NCBI GenBank assembly: GCA_034440575.1
Contig: JAOTOL010001545.1
Coordinates: 1,039,501-1,103,500 of the forward strand
Source: Imbricaverruca yamaguchii
Taxonomy: Eukaryota > Arthropoda > Thecostraca > Neoverrucidae
Reading direction: 5' to 3'
Length of the DNA: 64,000 bases
Part shown: positions 26,053 to 38,189 of the stretch, in pieces
Layout: every line of letters begins with the position of its first letter
Numbering within the stretch: the first letter of the stretch is position 1
Position numbers and translations under genes: made by a program
The notes under the pieces: generated by a model
The model's input: only the letters and a program-made list of their open reading frames with translations
Told to the model about the DNA's origin: nothing
Database searches by the model: none

Positions 26053-28371
26053 TCGCGCGCTATCAAAACCGAGTGAGTCGGTTATTAGAAAAGATAATAC
26101 TTTATTCTTAAATTGTCTTGAGGTCATTAGCTTGAGTTTGCGACTTTATGTTTGGAAAAAAGTTTTACTGGGTTTGCATAGGAATCCTTTCGCGACTCAT
26201 GCTGTTATTGCAGGAAAGCAAATTATATGTGCCGGTTCGTATCTTAGTGTTGCAGCTTTGAAAACACGTCGTCGGAATGACAGGAAAATTGAGTAAATGG
26301 TTGATATTACGAGTAGGAGCAGGGTCAGATTTGATAGGAAGCGGTGCGTTGCCGTTTCTTGATTTGTTAGATGTGATGCTCGATGTACGAAGAAGATGAG
26401 AGAAAGAAAACTGTGGACCGGTTTCTTGCCTTTTATCTGCGTGTTGATTTTTTTTTTCGGACCAGGCATGTTTCGCCACGAGGTGTGCGCATTTGCGATG
26501 AGTGAAGGAACACTTCTAACTTGAAATTTGGCACAGTTAGCCTGCTTTACCTATCGCCATGCATGATCGCATTATGTTTGTTTTTGTTTGATTGATTTCG
26601 TCTTATGTTTTGATGTGTGTGTGAGTATAGTTTTTTTTAATGACTATCTGTGTGCTTTGTAGGTAAGAATAAAAAGAAAAGAAAAAAACGCGAAAAAGGG
26701 GGGAAAACTTGGAGACAGGATGTTATAGTAGTCTTAAGTTGTATTTGCCTTTAAGGATGAATGATAATAAATTGCAAGGTTTCAGCTTTGGGGTATGATA
26801 CCCGACTATACCCACAAACCTCTACGCACATTGAGGCTTTTAGATTGCGTGCTTACCATCTCCAAATGCTTGGCTTTGCTGCGCAGCAGCATCCTCACCG
26901 GTATCACGACCTGCGAAGGACACATGATCAGGATGGATACGGATGCTTTGGGGAGGGGTGATGGGAATCGTATTCCGTAGGTGCCAAAAGTCAGGTCTGA
27001 TGGTCCGGCTCAACCAGGCCTATGTCGGACCCTATATAGGTGCGACGGGCCTAAATTTGGGGATTGGGATTACTTTAAGACAAGAAAATACCTCATTGGA
27101 ATCAATGCTCTCTCCTCCCCTTTCGCTACACGCTGTGTAACCAAGCTTCCAACGGCCCTTCCAGCTGCAGCCTTCCCAGCTCATTCTGTTTTGCCGAAGT
27201 GCAAAATCAACAGCGATCACTATTTTTTTTGTCCACAGGAGTCGAGTGGAATGCTTCTCAATGAACAGCCAGTGTTGCTTGTCCGAGTGGGGCATGCAAG
27301 GTAGGAACAGCACAGACCAGCGTCTCTAGCTTCATGGCTGCGGGGAAAATGGTCACGTGACGACCGCAAACTAAAATTCCTGTCCTTGGACACTGGTCCG
27401 CGGTCAACCTGGTAGACTGTCCGTGCGAGGGGGAGCAGTATTCCCTGCGAATAATTGCTGTGAAGCGACACCGTCAACGCTCCTAGTATCCAGCTATAGT
27501 AGAGGTACGTTGGAATATATTGCGGTACCGGATTGTAGCTTGAAGTTCAGAGAAAATCCGGATTCCTTTTCCACCAGAAAATGTTCGAGAGCTTTGGAGC
27601 GCATCGACTGCATTGGTCATGCAGCAAAATGAAAGAAAGGTAACCCTTGCCTTGAATTATTCGAATTTTCCGACCGAACTACAATACGAATATATGTCTA
27701 ATATGCCTAGCAGAAACCACAGAAGACCCAGCAACGCAAACAGTATGACAAATGCGACGAATGTGCAAGGCCAGTGCACACACATGCAAACGTTCACGCA
27801 GTGACTATCAAGGATAATTAACTGAAATGCGTGAAATTGGAAAATATTACATTTCTAAATGTTTTGCACGGGAGTAATTCTAGCAGTGGAATCGAAACTC
27901 ACCAAGATACCAGAAAAGAGCCATTTGAGCACAGCAAGGGGGTTCGAATACGATGACTTAGCAACGATGGTTCCATGCTGGGCTCTCTACACAGGAAATT
28001 TGGTTGTCACGATTATTGTTTAATGAGCCTCTTTGGAAACATAGTGGCCGGCATCCGGTGGCACAAAAACACCAGTAAATTGGGCACCTCCAAATCAGCT
28101 TACGCCCCCTGACGAAAATCATTGGTACACTACAGGGGTAGAGTTCGACCGGCACCGAAGGTTACCCTGCTCCCTTCCCCATAAACAGGGAGGTTACATT
28201 CGCAAGTGGATTCAATGTGGTTTGAGTTATAATGCGGCCAAAAAGAAACGCCACACAAACATGAGCGCAAACGAGCGCACCGGGAGCCGCATAAAGGGCG
28301 CCGAACACGCCCAGCCAGATTAAGAAACGTTTTGGCAAAGTATTGAAACGAACTCTTTTCGTGTCCAACAG

Positions 28372-28569
28372 TCGGCGGTGGCGAATGACGGTACGTTCCA
28401 GGACAAGGCTGCCCGGAAGGAGCATTGGAGCCAGGAGCAAGCTCTGCGTGACATTTTGAGAAGGAAAGGCGGCGGCTCCAGCGTCCGAGCCGCCATCGCA
28501 CAGGCGGAGCGCCGGCAGACGTCCGACCGTCGCCTGAACAGAGACCGGATCGCCTCAGGGGACCGCTGA
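28372..28569 (+). CDS. Candidate terminal exon, unrecognised charged protein
   Basis: A plus-strand open segment of 65 codons plus TGA follows a good acceptor: pyrimidine-rich CTCTTTTCGTGTCC, then AACAG at 28367-28371. The predicted peptide is strongly charged and helical (for example KAARKEHWSQEQALRDILRR, then AAIAQAERRQTSDRRLNRDR). Its GC-rich codons resemble those of the verified WDR37 and FRA10AC1 exons and contrast with the AT-rich flanks. I do not recognise the family, and I see no convincing upstream exon, so the gene is unplaced. Confidence 0.35.
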   Translation, partial: SAVANDGTFQDKAARKEHWSQEQALRDILRRKGGGSSVRAAIAQAERRQTSDRRLNRDRIASGDR

Positions 28570-29863
28570 CTGTTCAGGGCTCTAAACACGGTGACGCCAT
28601 CGCGGTGGGCGACGTCACGCACGCCACACCAGCCCAGCGTCACTACTGTCGGCGAGATGTGATCACGATGGCGAACCCCAGAAACAATCGTAGCCCCCAA
28701 GTTTATCACCTTCTGCACTCGTCCAATGCGGCACAGGGCAGCCCTGTCCTACACGAAGAGGCAGAATAGCATATGTGGCGAACATGTATGGAACTGAACC
28801 AAAAGTTTAAGGACCTCGGGTGCAAGATTGTGACGGATTTTGCGGATTTTGCGATTTAGGCATAGCTGGCAAGATCCGAGACCTGCGAGATACCGCAACA
28901 TTACGAAACAAAATGGAATTACGAATTTACGAGCTACATATTATAGCTACATACGGCTCTGATATCATGAACCAGAGTACGATAATATATTTTCGGTAGT
29001 TTTAGCCAACCATAGCCAATAGTGACGCGTTGGGAAGCGATAGCTGGAAAGTCAGCACACACACAATATGTTTCGGACTAAGCAGCAGTTCTTTTTAGCG
29101 TCTACGTGAGCGGTTTGATCCGTCGATCGACAATACAGCCATCTGACAATCACGGTCCACCGCCTCAGCAACACACTTCCATCGCCCTGGCAGCACACAT
29201 AGCAGCAGCATTTACCTGTCGACAGACTGAATCAATACCACCGCGCGACAGTTACTGTCCACTGCCTCAGCAGGATACATTTTAGCCTTTACCTGCCGAC
29301 CGGCTGCATCACAGTCACCGCCTGAGCACCACCAATCGTCTCAGCAGCAGCAATATGGGCCCTTTCTTTGCAGAAGAAAGCAATAACCCCTAGCCCCTAC
29401 CAATTATATGACTGCGCCCCGACATATTGACAAGCGCATAAATAATCACAAAATATGAAGTCTATTTTTGCACGATTAACTTATCCCCAAAATGAATACC
29501 ATTTTACAATCTCCAATTTTGATTGGGAAATGAAGTACGGAGAAACTCGTACCTTTAGTTTCATCAGTGTGCATTGTTACATATATCGATGCACAAACGG
29601 CTGGAGGCCAGGAAGCTGCATCACCCGTCGGGAGAATGAAAAGACAGGATGCAAGTACAAATACGCGTTTAATGCAATCAAACATTATTCCACAAATACA
29701 TCCGTCCGCTGTCCACGTCTGATGGAAACATAAGATATCTGTCCAAACTTTGATGTCAACCCAGGGCACATAGTAATGAAGCGTGCGAAACTGTCAGGCA
29801 GGGTTGGATATATATCAGCACACGCACGGATTACGAAAAACACGACGTACAAAATATAACCAA
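28570..29863. other. 3' flank of FRA10AC1, no other gene
   Basis: No gene recognised. A 92-codon plus-strand frame at 29455-29733 lacks any known domain. The FRA10AC1 3' UTR should lie in the right part. Confidence 0.5.
29668..29673 (-). promoter_or_regulatory. Candidate poly(A) signal for FRA10AC1
   Basis: ATTAAA on the minus strand, about 190 nt past the FRA10AC1 stop codon. It is the nearest good hexamer I see. Not proven. Confidence 0.35.
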
Positions 29864-30745
29864 TTACAAAAACAAGTCCGACAAGAATGTATCGAACTCT
29901 TCCTCTTTTGATTTCTCCTCCTCAACCACCACGGGCTGTTTCCATATATCGTCCCCACTGGAGGCGCCTGGCGCGGCTGGAGCGGCCTCACAGACCTTGG
30001 GGTCATCAGAGGACCCATCTGTCGCTGCTGACTCCGCACTGTCCTTCGCCGCTGTCCTCGATCGATCCTTCTTTTCGCGCTTGCCACGCTGCTTGGGGGT
30101 TTTCGCCTTCCTCCGCTGCTTGTGATAGTTGAGTTTGCGAGAGCACTCGGGACAGAGCCGGAGCTTCACCAGACAGTTCTTCTTCTGGCCGTGCTCGTCG
30201 TACGCGAAGTTCACCTCCCACGACTGGAGCGCGTCGGCGGCATCGCACCGCTTGTTGCCGCACGTGAACTGGCCCTTGCCGGACACCACCTCCCTGTCGA
30301 CGCGCCAGCGCATCGCCACCCGGTTGAGCCGGTAGTGGGCCAGGTCGCAGATGCAGTACTCGCGGAACAGCTTGTCGTAGTAGCGTTTGGCCAGCCGGCG
30401 CTCCCACGAGTCGGTCGCGTCGCCCGGCGCCCAGACGAACCGGTGGTTGTCGCGGATCACGTCGTGATCGGTGCGGTCGCGGCTGGCGTCGCGCGCCAGC
30501 ACGCGCGTCGCGCCCGGGTGGTACAGGTGGTAGTGGTTGATCAGCTCCTTGTGCCGGTCGTACGCGTTCAGCGACAGGTAGTGCAGCCGCCGCACGCGGC
30601 CCTCGTGCTTGGCGCGCTGCTCGTCGAAGAAGCCGCCGTCCGGTCGGGGCTCGCGCGCCGGCCGCGCTTTCTGGGTGAGGTCGGTGCGCCGCCGGCGCCG
30701 CTCGTCCACCTCGGAGTCGCCCTCGAACGCCGACTCGTACTCCAT
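29864..30745 (-). CDS. FRA10AC1 homologue, single-exon
   Basis: This encodes a 293-residue nuclear protein of the FRA10AC1 family, which in vertebrates is linked to pre-mRNA splicing complexes and, in humans, to the FRA10A fragile site. Conserved blocks in order are RRLHYLSLNAYDRHKELIN (about 52-70), VIRDNHRFVW (about 96-105), WERRLAKRYYDKLFREYCIC (about 114-133), MRWRVDREVVSGKGQFTCGN (about 145-164) and SWEVNFAY (about 175-182). CPEC (198-201) with Cys162/Cys167 looks like a metal-binding set. A Lys/Arg-rich tract at 203-230 could be a nuclear signal. The acidic C-terminus, EEEFDTFLSDLFL, is the family hallmark and shows the end is complete. I chose the ATG at 30745 because YESAFEGDSEVDER fits the family N-terminus. 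An in-frame ATG at 30859 would add 38 residues. The frame has no intron, although the human gene has many. Confidence 0.93.
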   Translation of the reverse strand: MEYESAFEGDSEVDERRRRRTDLTQKARPAREPRPDGGFFDEQRAKHEGRVRRLHYLSLNAYDRHKELINHYHLYHPGATRVLARDASRDRTDHDVIRDNHRFVWAPGDATDSWERRLAKRYYDKLFREYCICDLAHYRLNRVAMRWRVDREVVSGKGQFTCGNKRCDAADALQSWEVNFAYDEHGQKKNCLVKLRLCPECSRKLNYHKQRRKAKTPKQRGKREKKDRSRTAAKDSAESAATDGSSDDPKVCEAAPAAPGASSGDDIWKQPVVVEEEKSKEEEFDTFLSDLFL

Positions 30746-30770
30746 GTCAGGTCGGGTCGCCACACTGCTG
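30120..30770. other. CpG-rich island over the FRA10AC1 coding region
   Basis: The coding region is far richer in G, C and CpG than the AT-rich DNA on either side, with strong use of G or C at third codon positions. The overlapping 234-codon plus-strand frame (30122-30826) is a shadow produced by this bias. Confidence 0.7.
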
Positions 30771-30859
30771 CGACAGTCTGTCGGAGACAGGCTTGTCAGA
30801 TTGAAGCATTCAGATTCAGGCGCTAAGATAGGGTAGACGAGTTCAGGACGGTGAGCCAC

Positions 30860-33142
30860 TTAGCCAGTTTTAGCCAGCATAGGGCCGGTGAGCTAAACTC
30901 TGTCTTTGTCCCCATGTGCTTGCTTGAGGTGCACAATTAGAAATAACGCTATGCTGGGAGGATGGAACACATTTATAATACAGGGAGCTGTTCGTTTTAC
31001 ATCTTGAAGCATTTGGAACCAACATTAGCATGCTCTTTCTCTCACTCACTGCGTTTCTAGTTCAGACAAACACAGCGACGAAGTAAGAGAAGCTGAAAAT
31101 AGTAAGGAAAGCATCATTCAACTACCTTGCCCTTGTCACGGCTCTTTTCATGATATACACAAATGGTGCAGACGAAATAGCGATGCAGCAATTATCCAGT
31201 GGGTTGGTTAGTGGGACTTATGGGGACATGGACTGCGTCGGTTATGCAGCGTATCCAGTGGGTAAATGGGATGAAGGAAACCATTACAAAGCGTATGACA
31301 ACGCGAGAAATTAGCGCGGAAGCTGGGAATAAACTTGACACTTCTTCCAATGACACTAAAGCACCAGAATTTTCGTTCAAAACCCAGGGCAGTGCGAGAA
31401 CGCAACTAACTTCTTCACAATCAAGACCAAAATTATTTTAAAAGCTCTCCATTATTTTCACATTGGCATTTACCGAGTTCATTCGCGACCAATCGGCATG
31501 AGAGGTTGGCGACGCTACGACCTAGTGGTTGAATGCGTCCTAAAAGAAACCAAAGTTCTTCTTCCATTATTATGATGACATGAGCATTTTACATTAAACA
31601 CATTTTTAACTGCTTTATGATTTTTATTCTCTATTAAATACTAGGTACGAAGTAAAAGCTACTGTCTTCCATACAGTGACTATCATCCTGAAAATGAGCG
31701 GTGTATAACCACTGCAGTTGATGCGCCATAAAACCCTAATAACTATCATCCTGAAAAGCTAGGTAATAACAGCCATATTTGAGGAAGAATTTTATCGTAA
31801 AATATTGCATCAACAATGCAATTTTGAGGGCCATGCTGAAGCACTACGACATAATAACATAAAAAATTCATAGTCGCATTCCCCGTACCTTACCGTATAT
31901 AAATGCACGTGGCGTTCTTTTTCAAAACGTCCCGGTGTCGTAAATGAGAACAGCTTTCATGTAAGAAGTCCCTGATTTTACGAAAGTCCCATGCTAAAAT
32001 CGCCCTATATCTGCAAGTATGTTGAAAATTGGTAGCCACTACGTGCACGTGCACCTCAGTCGAACGCTACATGCCATGCTGTAGTCGAGGTTTGACTCGA
32101 TTTGAATCCGGGCAGCGGTTCTCGATTTTCGTGATGCGATCCAAGACCAGGGTAATATTACTCACAGTGTGCCACATTTCTCTATGGCGACCCGCGGGCC
32201 CAGCCCAGCCGCGGGCAGCACTGAGAGCGCACCGGTCCGTACCGACTGCATAATGGACAGACGTGTGCGCTGAATGCCGCCGAGCATGGCTCCTAATGGA
32301 GCGCGCTCGACGAAGCCAAGATGGCAGCTGCATAATACGAATGACGAATCCAAATGGATCGCCTATATTTTTTCAACAACTGATGTCAGCCGAACGTCAG
32401 AAGTTAGCTTACGGTTGAGAACGACACGCAGACCCTGGCCCTGCGCTCTCGACGCTCTGGCATGATGTCCTCTAGAGCACATGGCAGTCAAGGCGGTAAT
32501 GTGTGCAGTGAACGGGATGACGTTACATTTAATGAGGTACAATGTAAAATGTCGTGCCAAGTTCAACACCACTCTATAAGACAGACAATATCATTTTCGA
32601 GTGCTCCGCACTCATTCGCACCTGAAACCTCATGAACCCATTTGACATCCAATCGTATCCATCCAAGATTAAGCAACACTCGATTGGAATATTCCAGATG
32701 ATTTCCGTGACCAATGGTAGTTCCTTGGATGAATTATAGGGGAACTCAAAGCTTTTATCGCTTTCGTCACAGTTGGCTATTGGATGCATCAGAATCACGG
32801 TATATGTACGGGTACATTTGATGGTCGGAAGTTTGTGTGTGTGATTATGATCGGCAGTGGCCTCAGGAAGGTAAAATGGCGCTGTGATAAGCGGCATACG
32901 CGTCACTATACATAAATGCAGCGATCCCTGAAAGGCACGAACATTTTCACCAAATATTCGAACCAGCGTTTGTGCCTGGCTACACAACTGAACATGTTTA
33001 TTATTTAGACGCATGCCGCTATCGACGTCAATGGATGAAGGTGGGCCACTGCGCTGAGTCACGAGATACACTTGGCATGAGGTCTTTTAACATTTAATGC
33101 AAAATGATTACTGTTGACGAAGACTTGTCATAGTCGAAACAT
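30860..33142. other. Upstream region of FRA10AC1, no other gene
   Basis: No gene recognised. A 3' fragment of SINE family 2 lies at about 31478-31552 (shared block TTGGCGACGCTAC and tail GTCCTAAAA). A dispersed-repeat tail lies at about 31697-31743 (TATAACCACTGCAGTTGATG). The FRA10AC1 promoter should lie within the first few hundred bases, but no clear TATA box is seen. Confidence 0.5.
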
Positions 33143-33150
33143 GCCACACG

Positions 33151-33973
33151 CAGGGATGCGGAGCCGATAACATTTTTGACGGTTCCGGCTCCGACTCCGG
33201 CTCCGGGGAAGTATCCCGGCTCCGGCTCCGAGTAAAATGTCCCGGCGGCTCCGGCTCCGGCTCCGGGCAAAATGCACCGGCTCTGGCGGCTCCGGATCCG
33301 GCTCCGTACATTCCGAACGTGATCGATCCATTAAGTAAGAGCTAGGAGGATGTAAAAAAAAGTTAGCCGCAACCACTCAACTTCAGGCGCAAACTTCAGA
33401 CAATTATAAGTAACTTTCCCATATAAACCCTGTATCTATCGTTAATTAAACACCCGCCACTGCCCAACTCACTTTTCGGTGTTATGCCCTCGTAAACTGA
33501 CGCCCGCTTCGTGCCGTATTGGGGCAATCAGAAGAGGGGAGACTCGAATCAACAGTACTCTCCATCCCGTGAACGGTCCAAGGAACACAATTGTTGCAAA
33601 TTGTAGTGTTTGACCTCATCTCTAATAAGGTACAACAACCCGTTGATGATGGAAACAATGAATTTAACTAAGCTAAACATGGAACTGTTGCATTGACTAC
33701 TGAGGCTAGAATATTGTTATTGGTTATTCTACCATTATTTGATGATGTTTTTACATGTTACTCGCATTTAATTATTTTTGCTTTTTAAAATGTGTTTTCA
33801 TAACATACGATACCATACTAGGTATAATGTGTTAATTTCACGTTTGCTAATTTTGTTTAATTTACACCTCTTTCGGAGTCGGAACCGCCCTGCTTTTGAC
33901 GGCTCCGGCTCCGACTCCGGCTCCGAGTAAATGTCAGGGCGGCTCTGGCTCCGGCTCCGGTTCCGCATCCCTG
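33151..33973. mobile_element. Non-autonomous TIR element with GAGCCG-rich arms
   Basis: The ends are inverted: CAGGGATGCGGAGCC at the left and the complement of CAGGGATGCGGAACCGGAGCC at the right. Flanking octamers GCCACACG and ACCACACA match at 6 of 8 positions, fitting an aged 8-bp target duplication. CAGGG-type ends plus an 8-bp duplication suggest a hAT-related MITE. Both arms are packed with (GGCTCC)n hexamers, which makes the arms able to fold back. The centre is AT-rich with no transposase remnant. Frames encoding Glu-Pro or Arg-Ser repeats are artefacts of the hexamer. Confidence 0.65.
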
Positions 33974-36900
33974 ACCACACATATATTTATTGATACGAAA
34001 CATACGCAGTGCTAAGTTGGTTCTATTTTACATTGTAGTATGAGCTATTTTGGCTATTTTGAGACATTTCCCCTGGGCCATGGAGACATCATACATACAT
34101 ATCAAGAAGCACCATGTTGATATTTCTTTGGGAAGTTCTATTCAGTACCCAGAAAGTGATATATTTCATCATATTCCACGAATAATGCATGACTGATGTG
34201 ATCCATCCATATACATCACACAGAATGTCACCAATGCTCTACTCATTCAGGATCTGCTAAAACAACATGGCTTTTGTTGTGGGGAACTAAGTAATAATAA
34301 TATACACTCAGTGATATAGATCATATGCACAAGGAGGGAATATGAGAAGCAAACAAAACTTCTCAGAATGCTGGAAGCTTGGACATTTGATCCACAATCT
34401 CCCAATTGAACATAAGTCATGCAGGTGTCAAAATACCCAATGTCATCAAAAAATAATTTGAGAATGAAAAATGAAGTATTTTGTGGAATACGGAGATACC
34501 AATCATGAATGATACCCACCCAGTATTTCATGTTAAATTTATTAGTACTTAACAAAGCTTACATTTGCCTTACACATTTTAGGGGTGCCCACATACTCTC
34601 CAAAAGTATGCAACTGCCCTCTGATGTTCCACTCAGACTGAGCTTTTTGAACCTTTATCTGTCAACTGAACTTCTCTTTGAACTTTGCATTCAACTTTAT
34701 ATCTTTGTTGATCATTAATTAGTATACTCAAATTTGGTAGCTAGACACTGAAGGGTGACAAATATATGCATAACCAAACTTGCCAAAGCACTTGTGTTAA
34801 GTTCATGAGCACATTAAATGGGGTTTATGCATGGAAAGTGTACATAAATACTACATAATGCATACCAGTGCATTGCTGTGATAAAAAGTGAATTTATACA
34901 TGCACTAATGTATGCATTATATTTGAATTAGTTGCATACCTAGGAGTATGAACATCACAGCCTAAACTATAATTAATAAGGCAAAAACCAAATGATTAAA
35001 AAAATATAAAGCATAAATGTCAGATGTGGAATAAAAACTGATTTCAACCTTTGGCACCCCTGTGCAATGCCCACAACTCTGCTGGTCACATAAAAAGACC
35101 ACCACTAAGATTCCTTATGCAGCCTGCCTCTATAGTCAGTAATCTCAGTAAGTAAGCATTTGCCCAGTTTGCCCAAGCATACAACCAGCAAAGAATAGAA
35201 CTAGCATGGCCAGTGCTCATTTCAATGCAGTATATGTGCAACTGTAGACTGACTTGGTTAACTCACTTAATCAGATTCCTGGGCCTTATAGCTTCGTGAC
35301 CAATTCATTTGGCCAGGAAGCCTTGGTCATTTTTTTCTAAAAAAGCAGGTCAGGTAGGCTTGGTTTGTTTTTATTTGAAATTTAAAACAAAATGTAAAAA
35401 CTGTCAATAAAAAATTATTTTCTTGCATTCAGGTTCAGCTAGGTTCAACTTGGTATGCTACATTTTTTCTTTCCATCGAACATTGCTTTTAATAGTATAT
35501 TAACCAACTCAAAGTCCCTTTTTGGTGATATTTTGGTTTCAAGCTGACAAGCATCTATTTACAAATTAAATACATGGTGGCATTATGCTAACCACATTGA
35601 TAATCATTGCATTGGAAAAAGAAAATTCAAGAATTAAGACATTACCTTAAACTACACATTTATAAAATTTTCTTCCTGGTGTGCCACACCACCTTATCAT
35701 GTACTTTGTCAGGGTGTTTTTCAAATGGCTAAAGTATGACACAGAGAACAGTAGTGTGACATAGATGACAGTATAGGAATATTCACTAGCATTAACCAAA
35801 AGGTGAGCAAAAGCACCGAAAACAAGTGATCTCACCTGAGTCACATTCATAAATTCAGTAAGACAATTCCAAAATTCCCAAGACACCTTAAAAAAACAAA
35901 TTTACCTGCAGTTAATGAAGAAGTAATTATAAGACTGCTGTGACCAAGCCAGGATGTTCAATTTATGGTAAAAACATAAACAGATGGTGTTAAACACTGC
36001 CACACATGACTGCCAAGTAAGGTCTGACAGCAGTACCAATGCTCTTTTTCCATTTGTGGCCATACCCACAAGCAATGTCTTTTTAATTAGCATTTAAAAA
36101 ATAAGAATTTCCAACATAAAAACCTCAGCTAACCTAACCAAACCAAACCCATTTGTTTGCTTTATAGAAGCAAATGCAAGTAAAACCTTTTCTCTCTACC
36201 ACATCAAAGCACAATAATATGAAAAAGATCATAAACATTAAATAAAATGTTTTTATTGTATGATTTTGTCTTCAAAGGCAGCATATGTTAGGTTGGATTA
36301 CATTAGGCTGGGGTAGGGTTCTTTTTAAGTTTGCTAGTCTTCAAGAAATATATAGCCTGACATTTAAAAATCAACTTTTGACTTTTTTCAAAGGTTAGTT
36401 AGGTTAGTTAGGTTACATGGCACTAAAAAATATTTTCATGCAATTTCCTATAACTCAGTCACTTTTGGGATCACTTCTCTCAGAACCTGAAAAGAAAGCA
36501 CTTGCAGAGAAAACGAGTGGTACCATCATCTGAGTCACCTTCATAAACATGGTATTCTGAAGAAAAATAAAAAAACACCTACCAAAGTGCTGTGCAAATA
36601 CAGACAGATTTGCCAAACGAATCCTCCTTGTAGATCAATTATGTTTCTATTGGTAAAATTCGACAGCTAGCAGCAAAGTTCGAAAGCAGAAGCAGGATGC
36701 AATTTGACTACTTTCCAACCTTTTACTTTCTTACGTCTGATCACGGACCTCCATGGTCAATGAGTCTGATCATTTACCTCTATATATAACGTTATAAGTA
36801 TATAGAGATCAATGCGGTTGATATATTTGCACTTGACTTTGTATATCTGACGTACAGGTGACAAAACGGGATCGATTAATAATAAACTACATCCAAGGAA

Positions 36901-37660
36901 AGCAAGTTTAATTGCCAACCATACCCAGGCCCTTGCCCAGGCCCCTGTCATCCCCATGCCTTCCTGCGTATCGGCTCGAATGGTACAAATGACGTCATCT
37001 GGGGTACCACTTTTGGGCCGTTTGAATGGTTTCATGCATTTTAAAATGGAAATATTTTCAATTCAACTCACTTTCTAAATCCTATAGTATCACGTCTGTG
37101 CTTTTGGAGTCGTGTTGAGCTGTTATTTTATCATTCTCAGTTAGGCTGCGAATTAGGCGAAGACCATCACGAATGCAGCGTTTTAGGGGCACTCATTTTC
37201 TCAAATTCTTAGATAGCGGCTCATATTTATGGACAAAAAATTCGGCTCATATTTATGGACAAGATTCTTCAAGCTTTCAAATGAACATGATTGTGTTCAA
37301 TTTCGATCGTGTTTAATACCGGAAATGTATGGAAAACATGGAAGTTTGGCTGGGACGTCTACGGGGCTGAGCAATTGTCCAGCCCATGTGACGTCACCGA
37401 TTGCCAAACAATATTGGAGGGCCCCGATTTCTTCGTCCTCCTGCCTTCCTTAGTATCAACATGGCCTTGGTTGGTGGCGCCCATGTTTGCTGCGGGGCTG
37501 AGTTGCCGCTGTTCGTGATGGATCAGTTTTCATAAGTTGTGATTGTTATATGAAGAATAGTTGTGCCTGTATATAAGCAAGAGTTAAATGTACAATTTCT
37601 AATTCTTCGTACCATCCCGCAGGCTATAGGATAGCTTTCACCCGACACCTACAGCGGGCC

Positions 37661-37710
37661 GAGGTAGGTATGTCAGAGTTAGGGGTAGGTAGGTAGGTGG
37701 GTAGGTATGT
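37661..37710. repeat. (GGTA)n simple repeat
   Basis: Imperfect tetranucleotide run, GTAGGTAGGTAGGTGGGTAG. Confidence 0.85.
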
Positions 37711-38189
37711 ATTTTTGCAGTTCAAGTTTATTTTTGATCTCTTAAGCATTCTTTTTCCATTGAAATGTTTATAATTTTGCTTAGTATGATGTGACCACCC
37801 ATTTCCTCAGCAAATCGCAGCATCCTTTTCAGTTGGGAGACTATATATCACCTACAAGTGGCTGGGAGTTGGGTACAGTCAAAAATTATTCGTGAAATAG
37901 AGTGGAATATGCCACTTTCTGAACACTCAATCGACATCCTTCTCCCAGAAGTATCAGCATCCTGCTCCTTGGCATGAAGCATTTGTCTCCTTTCTGACAG
38001 TACTGTTACAAGAATGAGATACTTATCTTGTTTATAAATAGCACATGCATGCCCTCAATAGGGAATGGTGTTACATGAACATTTGGCAATGTGATTTCAG
38101 GTAAAGGGGTGGTGTATAGTGCAATATGGCATACAATACCAGTTTATTGCAGGTATTATTGTCACTAGCCTGAATATAGCTCTTCTTAA

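Larger units (their letters stand above)
23641..28371. other. No gene recognised
   Basis: Mixed AT-rich sequence with a SINE (24.64 kb), short GT tracts and hairpins (26.02 kb). A 25827-25980 segment is flanked by an acceptor-like TTTTCAG (about 25826) and a donor-like GTGAGC. It contains a short internal duplication of GACTGGGCAGACTGCC. It could be an exon, but no protein family is evident. Confidence 0.45.

Noticed and set aside
30122..30826. 234-codon plus-strand frame opposite FRA10AC1
   Set aside because: It is antisense to a strongly supported conserved coding sequence, and its Val/Ala/Arg-rich content follows from the GC bias.
33128..33376. Glu-Pro/Arg-Ser repeat protein frames
   Set aside because: They arise from GGCTCC hexamers in the arms of a TIR element and change with each frame.
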